In this document: positions 1 to 11,771 of the stretch, piece after piece
Numbering within the stretch: the first letter of the stretch is position 1
Layout: the number at the start of each line of letters is the position of its first letter
Assembly (NCBI GenBank): GCA_965153355.1
Contig: OZ231127.1
Coordinates: 66,092,001-66,156,000, forward strand
DNA from: Flaccisagitta enflata
Lineage: Eukaryota; Chaetognatha; Sagittoidea; Aphragmophora
DNA length: 64,000 nucleotides
Direction: 5' to 3'
Notes under the pieces: generated by a model
Databases searched by the model: none
Seen by the model: the letters and a program-made list of their open reading frames with translations, nothing else
Told to the model about the DNA's origin: nothing
Program-made: the position numbers and the translations under genes

Positions 1-98
1 CCCCTTTGGGGCCGCTGCCCTGCTTCCCCTCACACAAATTCACAATCATGCAAAGCAGGACAACGGGTATCGCTGACCACCAATTGCCCTTTTTCGTC
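1..98. mobile_element. Terminal fragment of a type-D foldback element, cut by the window edge
   Basis: The first bases (CCCCTTTGGGGCCGCTGCCC, then a CGCTGACCA end) match the ends of the type-D elements at 12750-12850 and 16600-16680. Only the terminal piece lies inside the window. Confidence 0.6.
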
Positions 99-103
99 GC
101 GTT

Positions 104-670
104 GGTTGGAAGGAAGGAAGGAAGGAATTGAAGGGAGGAAGGAAGGAATAAAGGCAAGGAGGAAGGAAGGAAGGGAGGAAGGAAGGAAGGAATTCAAGGA
201 AGGAAGGAAGGAAGGAAGGAAGAAAGGAAGACATGGAAGGAATGAAGGAAGGAATTGAAGAGGGAAGGAAAAGAGGAAGAAAGGAACGAAGGAAGGACGG
301 GTGGGAGAAAGGAAGGAAGAAAGGAAAGAAGGAAGGAAGGAAGGAAGGAAGGAAGGAAGGAAGGAAGGAAGGAAGGAAGGAAGAAAGGAAGGAAGGAAGG
401 AAGGAAGGAAGGCAGGAAGGAAAGAAGGAAGGAAGGGATGAAAGAAGGAAGGAAGGAAGGAAGGAAGGAAGGAAGAAAGGAAGAGAGGGATGAAGGATGA
501 AAGGGAGGGAGGAGGGAAGAAATGGAAGGGAGATAAGAAGGTAGGAAGGAAAGAAGGAAGGAAGGAAAGAAGGAAGGAAGGAAGAAAGGAAGGAAGGAAG
601 AAAGGGAGGAAGAGAAGAGATACGGAAGACAGGAAGGAAATAAGGAAGGGAGGAAGGAAGGAGTATGCAT
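104..670. repeat. (GGAA)n tetranucleotide satellite
   Basis: Nearly continuous imperfect GGAA/GGAAG repeats. Long open frames in several phases (KEGR-type on +, FLPS-type on -) are artefacts of the tetranucleotide period. Confidence 0.95.
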
Positions 671-802
671 GTATGTATGTATATATGAATGTACTATCTT
701 AGAAAAAAAAAGGTTTCCACACGTTTAAATGTATATCTCAGACAAGAATCAACGAACCATCAAACAATTGGTGAGATTATTGAAACCCTTCAAATTTGCA
801 AG

Positions 803-902
803 CGGTCGGTCCCGTAATATTTTTGAATTCCGAGCGGTTTTCGCACTACTGCTCCTGCCCAACCGTCCGCGACTGTATTGCCGTGTATCCTGCCTTGTTT
901 AA
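803..902 (-). mobile_element. 5' fragment of an ACGG-hairpin element, subfamily A2
   Basis: Read on the minus strand it begins AACAAGGCAGGATACACGGC and carries GTCGCGGAC and GGTTGGGCAGGAGCAGT, as in the complete copy at 41003-41150. The microsatellite is reduced and the 3' hairpin is missing. Confidence 0.7.
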
Positions 903-1461
<559 letters not shown>

Positions 1462-1697
1462 TAATCCCATGGGCTCGATTGAATAATGCAACGAGTTCAG
1501 GCCACAAGGTAAAAAGGGTCGAAAAACGTTTTGTTGCAAAAAAGAGTTAAGCCGAGAATAAGGTCGATCACCAGAATCGTGTTATCATCATAACAACGCG
1601 TTAACGATGATTATTGAGCAGATTCTCTTACCCTGGACCTGGTTAAAACTTATATCCACCACCTTCCACCCCATCCCCCCCCCCCATCCCTGTTATT

Positions 1698-1732
1698 CGG
1701 AGAAGAACGGCTCATGATTTTAGTACCAATAA
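1698..1732 (+). pseudogene. Relic of ionotropic receptor exon 1, left part
   Basis: The bases GGAGAAGAACGGCTCATGAT closely match the receptor exon at 15095-15115, which codes for W-R-R-T-P-H-D. The match stops where the repeat at 1731-2538 begins and resumes, with the next exon bases, at 2539. The exon therefore appears split by an insertion. Confidence 0.5.
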
Positions 1733-1891
1733 AGGCGGCTCTCGCCGTAGGAAAAAAGTCGTAAGTGCAAGGTTTTGGAATTTCTTGTGATTGTCTTTTG
1801 TCTGGTTGATTGTTTTTTTTTTTTTTCAGGGCATCTTTTTGGTTTGTTCCACTCTCTACATGTCTTTCTCTGTTTGCTCTTTGTTTGCCCG

Positions 1892-1979
<88 letters not shown>
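1892..1979. repeat. (CT)n microsatellite
   Basis: CT dinucleotide array inside repeat R1. Confidence 0.95.
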
Positions 1980-1981
<2 letters not shown>

Positions 1982-1988
1982 CTTCTCT

Positions 1989-2185
1989 TATGTAACATGG
2001 GGTTACAATATTGTTACAGACAGGTGGATAGAGGCATCCAACCCCCATCCACACGCCAACCTCAACCCCCACACACAAGCATCTAGACCACTTGTTTTTC
2101 CACTTTTTCACTTGGATGGACAGACGGACCAACAGATCAATAGATGGACTGACGGACAAAGCCTCTCATAGCGTCCAGAGTTGAT
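1989..2185 (+). mobile_element. ACGG-hairpin element, family B, decayed full copy
   Basis: It starts AACATGGGGTTACAATATTG and carries the ATCCAACCCCCATCCACAC block. A GGACGGACC-type microsatellite, ACAAAGCCTC and a degenerate hairpin end follow. Confidence 0.7.
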
Positions 2186-2538
2186 ATGAGAGACAGTGCT
2201 GCCAGGATACACAATCATTACCTGGGACATTTCAATATACAAATAAACTTCAACTAACTCAATTCCTTGTTTTTGGGAAAAATGTAAAAAATATGAAAAA
2301 ATGTAAAAAGATTTAAAAAATCATAGCTCCATAATTATTGATCGCACAGAATTCTGCTTGGCGTCATCTGAAAGAGGAGAATTAGCCTTTTCTTAACTAT
2401 TAATTTCATGCGTAGTCCCATTCTGCCCGAAAAATGCATCAACTTTCTCAAACGCCTCTTAAAACAAAGGGAAATCCGTTTTCCTCTGCAGGACTCAAAA
2501 AGACCGAAGGGACTTCGTCTCTTCGACTTTTTTCCAAA

Positions 2539-2634
2539 TAATGTACATCGTCAATTTGGCGAAAAACTTTGAATAACATATCGTACTTCAGGGAGGATCA
2601 CGTCGATGTTATCGTATTGCCGTTGTTATGAACA
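2539..2634 (+). pseudogene. Relic of ionotropic receptor exon 1, right part
   Basis: Translation in shifted frames gives MYIVNLAKNFE-stop-H and then SYFREDHVDVIVLPLL. The intact genes have T-Y-T-I-N-Y-A-K-S-W-N-H and S-Y-L-R-E-D-R-V-D-I-I-V-H-A. An internal stop and a frameshift make it a pseudogene. A near copy is at 7979-8075. Confidence 0.65.
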
Positions 2635-2900
<266 letters not shown>

Positions 2901-2979
2901 TCTCTGTCCCTCGGTCGGTTGGTTGGTCGTATGGGGAATTTTCTCCTTCTTCTCCTTCTTCTCCTTCTCCTCCTTCTCC

Positions 2980-3362
2980 AATCAATTTGAGAGAAACTGA
3001 GCGGTTGACAGGCTCAAAAGCTCATTCCCGCCCTTAAGATTATTCCTCAGTGAAACTTCTGAGCGTCTGCACAAGATTTTGTAAATGCCGGGGAAGCCTA
3101 AGCTTTGAGATTGATGAAAAAACGATTATTGGGCCAAAGGTTTCCAACTTATGTTTTTTCCAACTGCCCAACCATACACGACATAGTCATATGGTTCATG
3201 GGTGCAAGGATAAAACTGGCTAGAAGTCGGCCCACTGACTGATCCCGTCAGAACAATAAACTAAATGAATTGCGTCATTGGGTTGTTAGATTAGTGGATC
3301 GCATGACATTTATGCATTTATGTGGTTATTGATAACAAGAGCTGATTTTTAATCAAAGCAGT
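2980..3362 (-). repeat. Inverted copy of the region downstream of receptor gene 1
   Basis: The reverse complement aligns almost end to end with 18048-18435, for example over CACATAAATGCATAAAT and GCACCCATGAACC. Function unknown; either a dispersed repeat or a relic of a duplicated receptor locus. Confidence 0.7.
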
Positions 3363-3883
3363 CGAAATCAATTCGAATATACAATAAAATCAAAAGATCA
3401 ATCTAAAACTAGTCAACCTCCGATGTTGATAGGACAATTTTGCACCCAATTTGAGTAACTCAAGAATATACAGGCCTGGTGATGCACCTTTTCAAACTTG
3501 AAAATGAATACTCTTCAGTATTTTCTTTACTGCGTTTGAACAAATTGAGCTAGAAATGCGACATTGGCGGCAAATGAAAGCTCTTCTAGATATCTTTCAA
3601 ATGATCTATGATTGCAATTCATTTCTTGCAGTGCAAATGACAAAAATCAAATATAAAAGGTCCCTTATTTATATTTTTGAAGAATTTACAGTTCAGACAC
3701 AGATCCTAGAACCATTATCTTCTTTTTATCATAAAATCTAAAAGAATTGATGAAAACTCATGGGATTTGTGACATTCGCCTCATTTGATGACACTCTTTC
3801 AATTTCTCACAAAAAAAGTATTGATAAATCATTTTTTTCACCAGAAATATCTTTGAGAACAGCTGTAACGTTTTTTTATGGTT
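3363..3883. other. Unassigned spacer
   Basis: AT-rich. The 61-codon frame at 3556-3741 has no recognisable motif and I do not call it a gene. Confidence 0.5.
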
Positions 3884-4048
3884 CGCAGTGGAGACTTTGG
3901 AAATGTGCTGCTCCAAGATAGATAAAGCTATTGACTCCAGATTGGCCCTATTTCAATGAGTTTAAACAACCATTAAAAATGGGACCAATCTGGTTGTCAT
4001 AGCTTTTTTTTCAGGAGAAGCACTCTTCCAAAGTTGATAGTAGTTATC
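3884..4048. repeat. Foldback repeat of the GGGACCAATCTGG family
   Basis: Two arms are imperfect reverse complements around TGAGTTTAAACAA: ACTTTGGAAATGTGCTGCTC pairs with AGCACTCTTCCAAAGT, and CCAGATTGGCCC pairs with GGGACCAATCTGG. Related foldbacks are at 23037, 28681 and 48155. Confidence 0.7.
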
Positions 4049-4148
4049 AGGTGGGAAGATTTTTTTTTTTTTGAAGATAGTAGAAGCGACACTTAGACAA
4101 TCATTAACTATAAACAGTTAAAACTGAATCGCCGTCTTTGTCTATATA

Positions 4149-4342
4149 CAGTTACCTCCCGCAAAAATCATGAAATTATAAATCATATATCATAAATTTC
4201 AAGTGACTAATAAATCATATCGATGTAGAGCCATCACTGCCAATGGAGAGATTTAAAAGAATTGAACTTAAAAGGCTGAAAATTCAAAAAAATACAGGCG
4301 GATTGCCATAACACGTGCATCCGTTATAGCCGCTTTTAACTG
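4149..4342. mobile_element. pogo/Tc1-like MITE with TA duplication
   Basis: CAGTTACCTCCCGC at the left and GCCGCTTTTAACTG at the right form rough terminal inverted repeats, with TA on both sides. Related to 28490, 32379, 55283 and 55963. Confidence 0.55.
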
Positions 4343-4816
4343 TACCATCGTGATTTCTTGAATTAACATTCAAAGTGCCCAAAGTAAAAAAAAAAAAAAA
4401 AAAAATTTACTGTTTCAGTAGGATTTTTTGCATGGAATAAAACGATTCTTTTATACGAGAACGAGGGTTTTCGATATTTTTAACGACTTGTTGAGAGTAG
4501 AGAGGAGAGTCTAGTGCGCTAAAAAAAATGGCGCAGCGACACAAACACAATTCTAATAAGTCTGGAGTATCAACTCACTTCCCAGCCACAATCAACCGAC
4601 GACAATAAGCTTGCGAAAGGGTCATGGAGTGTTGACGAGTGGGAGATCGCTGGTGGCCGGTATTATAGAGGAGGGTAGTGGATTTGACATGCTGCTTTCA
4701 CATGAAAATGGTGAACTAGAATACGATGGTGTGCGATTCCCGCTTGAGGTGGATATATCTTTTATACCTATTTGTCTGCCCATCTTTCCGAAATGAATTC
4801 AGGCAATAAGGATTTA

Positions 4817-4952
4817 CATTTTGTTTTTATATAAGAGACAACTTTTTTCCAACTCAGCCTGAGTGTTCTTAAATGGCAAGTCATTTTCCACCTCAAATTC
4901 TCTTAATTTGTTCTTATTTTTCCCTGACTTGATCCATTATTACTAATACTAT

Positions 4953-5022
<70 letters not shown>

Positions 5023-5023
5023 G

Positions 5024-5072
<49 letters not shown>

Positions 5073-5255
5073 CACTACTACTACTTATATAGTCTTCCAC
5101 TACTTCCACTACTTTTTTTACTCTCTCTTGTAACAGAAGAAACAAAATTTGGCTGGGGCAAAAACCAGCCTGAGCTGTCTCTTATTTTGTTCTTAAATTT
5201 TCAGAGAATCTCAGCCTCATGTCTCTTATAAAAAAGTCTCTTCAAAAAAAAAGTG
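4817..5255. mobile_element. TA-flanked MITE carrying an (ACT)n array
   Basis: The ends (CATTTTGTTTTTATATAAGA and AAAAAGTG) and the internal blocks (TCAGCCTGAG, GTCTCTTATA) match 48368-48762 in the opposite orientation. TA flanks both ends. The core at about 4950-5085 is (ACT)n; the other copy has the complementary (AGT)n, so the array is an inherited part of the element. Confidence 0.75.
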
Positions 5256-5785
5256 TAGTTCCCGCAAACAGGGATTTGGGCACCACAGCAATAGGGGAAG
5301 AAAGCTTCGGATTTAAGCCTGATATTGATTTCAGAGCAAGAGCGAGGGTTTCATCTGTGTTTGTCACCAATTATCCATTCAATTTTTGCTAGATCTTATG
5401 GAGGTGATCCTACTTTAAACAAGCCTTAAATAAAGAATAAGCGACAAAAATCCTGTATTTTTGAGATGGCGTGATTATTTGTATTTATTCAATTTTAATA
5501 AATCTGTGTTAAAGAAGTTCAGATCGAGGTGAGGATACAAAATCTACACTCATCGGGCAACCTTTTTATCTCTCTCAGCAACCTGTTATGTCATTTTCAT
5601 GTGAGGCTTCCGAATAAGATGCAGAAATGCAAATGATTCGTACAGAGCTTTTTTTCCAGATTAGAACACAGGTTTGGATTGAGTTCTGACTTTCGAGGCT
5701 GTGATATTAGCCAATAGCTATTAGCTCTTGAAAGGTTGTTTGTAGATAGATGGTAAATGCTGATTTGGAGTTAAAGGAGAAGAAG
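5256..5785. other. Unassigned spacer
   Basis: No coding frame or recognised repeat. Confidence 0.5.
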
Positions 5786-5815
5786 GCCAAGTAGGCCAAC
5801 CCGTGGAGGCGTACC
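5786..5815 (+). mobile_element. 5' tip of a family C ACGG-hairpin element
   Basis: AAGGCCAAGTAGGCCAAC matches the family C start at 42452. No matching 3' end follows. Confidence 0.45.
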
Positions 5816-6122
5816 ATCCAGCCCTCCATGGCCGCTGCTACAAAATGGCAAAGGAGATGAACGAAACTCAGGCATCGTGGTGAAATGGATTTTTGTCATT
5901 CAAATCCTATATTTTTGTCATTTATGGTTATGGATACACTACGATATTGAAAGCGAGCAAAAATGATGACGAATGTGGCTACAATAACACAACCAAATTT
6001 GCGGCGACAAACATTTGCCCTGAAATGATTATGACTCTCTGGGGAGTCAAACGCTGAATTTGCTTGGACGGTTTTACATCATAAGAGTCAATCTTGAATA
6101 TCCGTCTGGCCCAAATGCTGCG
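5816..6122. other. Unassigned spacer
   Basis: Nothing recognisable. Confidence 0.5.
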
Positions 6123-6230
6123 AATACATCAGTCAGTCAGACAGTCAGTCAGTCAGTCAGTCAGTCAGTCAGTCAGTCAGTCAGTCAGTTAGACAGTCAG
6201 TCAGTCAGTCAGTCATGCAGTCAGTCACTG
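6123..6230. repeat. (CAGT)n microsatellite
   Basis: About 100 bp of CAGT units with a few substitutions. Confidence 0.95.
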
Positions 6231-6289
6231 TCAGTAACAACGAAAAAAGTCTGATCTCCTCTGCTCTGAACATCTCATTCTTTTTAGAA

Positions 6290-6413
6290 TTTTTAGTCGC
6301 GTGCTACGCGACTCTACACCCCGCTTTGTCCGTCGGTCGGTCGGTCTGTAAGTCACTATTTACTTTTTTATGATTTTTATTTTTTGACCTCACTGCTCCT
6401 GCCCAAATGGTCT
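6290..6413 (-). mobile_element. ACGG-hairpin element, family A, truncated at its 5' side
   Basis: On the minus strand it ends GTCGCGTAGCACGCGACTAA, preceded by GACAAAGCGGGGTGTAGA and an ACCG array. It is cut at CTAGACCATTTGGGC, where the LINE fragment begins. Confidence 0.85.
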
Positions 6414-7686
6414 AGTAGCATGAAGTGTAACGAGGACAAAAGACAAAAATAAAAGTACAAGGCGATAACAGTAGGGGATGAGTATAGTAGTAGTCAGCGA
6501 TCTTGCGCGCGCACCAAGGAGTCAGATGGAAGGTAGCGAAACCTTTCAAAGAAATTGTCTTTGCGTTTAGCTTTAAGCTCTTCCCATGTAGGGCATGCTG
6601 CAAGTCCATAACACTCTCACGCCAAGAGTAATTGAAAACTTTTCGAAACATGGAGTTGTAGGCGACTCGCATCTTGCTTTTTTGTCCTCTGTCGGCAATG
6701 TGAACACCTTCAATGACGTAGGAGAGAATGGACAGGCAATGGGTTTTGAGGAGACGCAGCATTACTAAGTCATCTGATTTGCCATCAACGCGCAGTATTG
6801 TGTTGGCAGCACGGTAAAATTTCCCAAGTGTGTCGTTGATACAGCAGTTGAACGAGGTACCATAGACAAGTGTGACTCCTAGATAGTAGATCCGTTCAGA
6901 GTAAGGTGACATCTGGGATGGGAACCTTTGCCAAACCAAAGAATTTTTTTTTATGGGATTCAACTTGATATCCCATTCATTGCCATAACTTTCACAGAGA
7001 ATGAGCAGGCGCTGTAATCCTTTCATTAAGGGCGAGAGAGGGGTCAAGTCACGTCGTCTGCATATATGAGAGCAGCGGCGAATTTGTTCAGCAAATACCA
7101 GCCAATGCCACTAGCTTCTAGTAATGAAAGCAAGTCATCGACGTAGAGACCGTAAAAATCGGGAGAAAAAACGCCTCCTTGTCGCACACCGGCAATGACT
7201 GGAAACCAATCACTATATGTGCCATCCCAGAGGGCTTGACAAAAAAGACCGTTATACCAGTAAATGATAATGTCAATGAAGATCTTGGGGAGATTTTTTC
7301 CAATCATTTTTTAGAAAGAGGCCCGAATGAACGAGGTGGTCTAACGCCTTGCTGGCGTCCAAGAAGGAGCAGTAAACATGGTTACCATTGTTTACATAGT
7401 AATTCACCGTTTCTTTGAGACAGTGAATCGCGTGGGCGGTGGAGTGCCTTCGCTTGAAGCCGAATTGGAGAGATGACGTGTTCAGGCTGTCTGAAAATGT
7501 CCGTTTGATTACATGTTCAAACAATTTTGTCAGCATAGGAGAGATTGTGGTGCCGCGATAATTGGAGACACCACCTTTATCACCTTGTCTATCCTTAATG
7601 ATGGGAATGATGTATCCATATCGAAACTGTTTTGGAACGAATGAGTGAGAGAGCATGCTGTTTATGAGCTTGGTCAGCCGCGACAA
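6412..7686 (-). pseudogene. Truncated, frameshifted non-LTR (LINE) reverse transcriptase
   Basis: Three overlapping minus-strand frames (7273-7686, 7044-7307, 6412-7047) together give one reverse-transcriptase domain. The early motif is S-N-Y-R-G-T-T-I-S-P with K-L-F-E-H-V. Then come L-Q-F-G-F-K-R-R-H-S-T-A-H-A-I and D-A-S-K-A-L-D (catalytic motif A region), G-V-R-Q-G-G-V-F-S-P, and the catalytic Y-A-D-D. The thumb region has Y-L-G-V and L-L-K-T-H-C-L-S-I-L-S-Y. This order is that of CR1/L2/Jockey-type LINEs; I cannot fix the clade. Frameshifts lie near 7300 and just after YADD near 7047. No endonuclease domain lies upstream, and the 3' stop is at the junction with a hairpin element, so both ends are lost. 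It cannot be autonomous. Confidence 0.9.
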
Positions 7687-7772
7687 AAAGTTGTAAGGCG
7701 CATATTTGCATTATACCCAAACTGACAAGTTATCGAAGAGGGCCTTGTGAGGCTGTGAGCCCTCACTGACTA

Positions 7773-7860
7773 CTTACTACGCGCATCACTCCTAGTTTTC
7801 CATTTAGCAAAACTAACTTACTACGCGCATCACTCCTAGTTTTCCATTTAGCAAAACTAA
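7773..7860. repeat. 44-bp tandem duplication
   Basis: Two essentially identical 44-bp units, starting CTTACTACGCGCATCACTCC at 7773 and 7817. Confidence 0.95.
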
Positions 7861-7978
7861 CTTAGCAAACATCCATTCTGAGTCTAACCCAAAACACTAA
7901 TGCTTACCAAAATATCTAAGGGCAAATGATTGTTACCTATGTTACCAAAATTCAACAAATCACCCGAGGGTAACGTTG

Positions 7979-8075
7979 TTAATGTACATCGTCAATTTGG
8001 CGAAAAACTTGGAATAACATCGTACTTCAGGGAAACTTACGTCGACAGTATCGTATGGCCATTGTTATGAACAGG
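7979..8075 (+). pseudogene. Second relic of ionotropic receptor exon 1
   Basis: TGTACATCGTCAATTTGGCG and CATCGTACTTCAGGGAAACT repeat the relic at 2539-2634 with small changes, and both are followed by the same family B element. One relic plus element was therefore duplicated as a block. Confidence 0.6.
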
Positions 8076-8832
<757 letters not shown>

Positions 8833-8919
8833 AGAACAGATAAGCTAGCGATATGCAGGGCTCGGCAAAGTAGCCGAGCGCGCGAGCGGCGCTTGCAGGA
8901 AGCTAGCTAGGCCAGCAGG

Positions 8920-9660
8920 AAGGGAAGGAAGGAAGGGTAAGAAGGAAGGGAAATAAAAAGAAAGAGGAAAAGGGAAAGAAGAAAAAAAGAAAAGGGGGAA
9001 GAAAGGAAGAAAGGATGTTAGAAAGAAAGAAAGAAAAGAAGAAAAAAAAAGGAAACGAGAAAGAAAAAAGAAAAAGAAGTAAAAAGAAAGTAAAAAAAAG
9101 TCAGGGGGAAATGGAACATTGGCAGGAAGTAAAGAAGAAGAAAAAAAATGGTTGTCAAAAAAGGAGGAAGGAAATGAGAAACGGAAGGAAGGAAGAAAGG
9201 ATGGAAGGTAGGAATAGAAGGAAGGCAGGAAGGAAAGCAGGAAGAAATGGAAGAAAGGAAAGCAGAAAGTAAAGAGAGAAGGAATGGAAGGATGAAAGGA
9301 AGGAAGGAAGGAAGAGAGGAAGGGAGGTGAGGAAGAAAAGGAAGGAAGGAAGAAAAGAAGCCAAAAAACAATGGGGAAAGGTTTAAAGGAAGAGAAAGGC
9401 AGTATGTAATGAAATGGCGGTTAGGAAGGAATGAGACTGTCTTAATAAAAGTAAAGTAGGTAGGATGGATGGAAAGAAAGAAAGGAGAGCAGACATGAAA
9501 AAAATAAGGAAAGAAGGTAGGAAGGAAGGAAGGTAGGAAGTAAAGAAGGAAGGAAGGAAGGAAGGAAGGAAGGAAGGAAGGAAGGAAGGAAGGAAGGAAG
9601 AAAGAAAGGAAGAACAGACATTGAAGGAGGCAGTAGAGAAGGAAGCAAAGAACCAAAAGA
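8920..9660. repeat. GGAA-rich purine tract
   Basis: Imperfect GGAA/GAAA repeats, perfect (GGAA)n near 9540-9600. It is complementary in character to the pyrimidine tract at 9822-10196 across a short AT-rich spacer (9690-9815). Apparent long frames here are low-complexity artefacts. Confidence 0.9.
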
Positions 9661-9821
9661 AGGATGAGAGAAGTTTCACAAGCCCAACAGGGCAACGATT
9701 GCATGCTCCGTTTTTCAGTTACACATTTTCCAAACTATATAATTACAAACTAACAAAATTACACAAAACAAATCCTAATTCAAAACAACTAAAAAAATAT
9801 TGAAAATATAATTGGAAAAAG

Positions 9822-10196
9822 TTCCTTCCTTTCTTTTTTTCTCCCTTTCTTATTTTCTTTCCTCCCTTCCTTTCCTCCCTCCCCTCCTTCTTTCTCTCCT
9901 GTCTTCCTACCATTTGTTCCTTCCATCCTTTCTTCCTTCCTTTCCTATTTTCCTCCCCTTCCTTCCATTCTTTCCCTTTTTCCCGCCTTCCTTTCCTTCT
10001 CTTTCTGCTTTCCTTTCTTTGCTAGCTCCATTTCCTTCCGTCTCTCTTAACTTCCTTGCTTCCTTCCTCCCGTTTCTCCGTTCCCTCCTTCCCTCCTCTC
10101 TTTCTCCGTTCCTTCCTTCCCTCCTCTCTTTCTCCCTACCTTCCTTTCTTCCTTTGCTGCTTTCCTTCCTTCCATATCTTCCTTCTTCCTTCCTTT
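9822..10196. repeat. CCTT-rich pyrimidine tract
   Basis: Imperfect TTCC/CCTT repeats, opposite in strand sense to the preceding GGAA tract. The pair could fold back. Confidence 0.9.
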
Positions 10197-10504
10197 TTGG
10201 TCGGCGGCCCCACAGGGCCGATGTCCTGTAGAACACAGGGGGGAATTTCCAGACATCCGTCCTTCGGTCCTATGGTCCGTCCTTCCGTCCATCCTTCTGT
10301 CCATCCTTCCGTCCATCCGTCCCCCCCCCTGTTGGCCGTCAAGTAGGGCTGAGTCGAGCAATTAATTGCTCGACGATTAATCAAGGTAAAATTTTACCTT
10401 GCTTGCTCGAGGAAAGCAAAAATCCTCGGAGGAAAAATTGTGTTCAAACAAACCAACCAAAGGATGGACACACATGACCTATCATAGATTTGCGGGAACG
10501 CACA

Positions 10505-11101
10505 TAACACCCCTCTCAAAATTAGAAGAACTGGGATCAGAACAAGTCTGAAAATGCTTTGTAAATCACTTATTAAGGGTCTGAGCGGTTAGGTTACTTT
10601 GAAGTATGTAATTTCCGGCAGGGTTACAAAAAATATTGTCCAAAGAATGTCCACCAATGGCTCCGAATCTCTTCTTTTGATTGATATCATACTACTGTAT
10701 TTTTTATAAAAGTTCTAAATTGACCAGTGAAACCAAATTATTTGTCAATGGATTCAGCCACTTTGCGGGGCTTTTCCTTAATCCCAATGCGTCATCGTTG
10801 CTTGGTAGTTATCTACCAACTCGGGAATGGCAGTTTTTGCCCCACTCATATGGAAAAAAATGAGTAAGTTTGTGCAGTCTCCTCTCTAGACAATTTCTTG
10901 TCAAAATTGGTCAAAATGTTTTACCACATTTTTGACATAGCACACAACTAGGGCCACACACTAGCGCGAATGGCCTATTTGGCCTCAGTTTGTGAAAATA
11001 CTGTTTTAGCTATCTATGTGTCAAATTTCAGCCCTCTCAATGCATTTTTACTCTCGATTTTGATCTTTTTCCCAGTTCGTTTAATTTTGAGAGGGGTGTT
11101 A
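10505..11101. mobile_element. TIR element nested in the second hAT-like element
   Basis: AACACCCCTCTCAAAATTA at the left pairs with TAATTTTGAGAGGGGTGTT at the right, and GAACTGGG pairs with CCCAGTTC further in. TAA/TTA lies at the edges. No coding frame. Confidence 0.75.
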
Positions 11102-11312
11102 AAAGGCAAAAAGAAAAAAAATATTTTTGACAGGCAGACGGATTGACGGAGCTCATAGATGGACTGATAAACCCAAAAAATACTGTTGATTCATCAAAAT
11201 ACTTCAAGAACTCAGTTTTAGAACTTAGTTACCAATATCATCTGATATCAAGTGTCTTCTGACAAACTAAACCTACTCGCCTTTTCAAATTAAATCTCCT
11301 TAGCCGTCTCTA

Positions 11313-11771
11313 TTTTTAGTCGCATGCACAAGACACTGACACCCTCTGTCCATCTGTCGGTTGGTGGGTCCGTCAGTCCGTCACATGTTTTACGTCATTT
11401 AAAGTCATTTTGAATTATTTCAAGACAATTTACATTTAGGGCGTGTTTCTAGTGAGCGCCAAAAACGCGTTTGTTCCCGTAAAACGCGATAACAGCGTGA
11501 ACACTTATTCAAGAATATCAACTGTCCCAGGAGGGAGTGAGTGAAGTGAGTGAGCGAGCCCGTGAACGGAGCCAGCGAGCGAAGCGAGCAGAGCGAAGCG
11601 GAGCGCTGCGGAGCAAGTGAGTGGAGTGAGCGGTGCGAGCGAACGTAGCGAGCGACCGAGTGACCCGTACAAAACGCGATCGTCTTTGACTAGAAACGCC
11701 CCCTTAGCCTTTTAATCTTTTGGTCTTTTAGTCTGAACAACCGCATGCGACTGTAAGGTGTTGGCCTTGTT
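11313..11771 (-). mobile_element. ACGG-hairpin element, subfamily A3, interrupted by a MITE
   Basis: Minus-strand start AACAAGGCCAACACCTTACA with GTCGCATGC (reverse complement of 11743-11751). The end hairpin at 11319-11334 has right arm GCATGCGAC, the exact complement. GTCC/GTCG units occupy about 11345-11385. A Harbinger-like MITE sits inside. Confidence 0.8.
11439..11703. mobile_element. PIF/Harbinger-like MITE, innermost of the nest
   Basis: GGGCGTGTTTCTAGT at the left and ACTAGAAACGCCCCC at the right are inverted repeats flanked by TTA (11436-11438 and 11704-11706). The inside is a G-rich degenerate GAGCGAAGC array. TTA duplication and GGGC-start termini fit PIF/Harbinger. Confidence 0.7.

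Larger units (their letters stand above)
1731..2538. mobile_element. Dispersed repeat R1, copy 1
   Basis: The left end (TACCAATAAAGGCGGCT, then CGCCGTAGGAAAAAAGTCG) and right end (TTCGACTTTTTTCCAAAT) both recur at 53805-54590. The sequence at about 2290-2540 matches 54340-54595 throughout. GGAAAAAAGTCG and CGACTTTTTTCC are subterminal inverted repeats. This copy holds a CT array and an ACGG-hairpin element. A looser relative lies in the receptor intron near 15322. Confidence 0.5.

Noticed and set aside
233-500. Long Glu/Lys/Arg-rich open frames
   Set aside because: Pure translation of (GGAA)n; the same length is open in several frames and on the other strand.
6123-6230. Possible CRISPR-like or minisatellite array
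   Set aside because: Simple CAGT tetranucleotides with no spacers. No CRISPR-type array is present, as expected for an animal genome.
11521-11680. GC-rich GAGCGAAGC tract as a CpG island or promoter
   Set aside because: It is the degenerate core of a Harbinger-like MITE.
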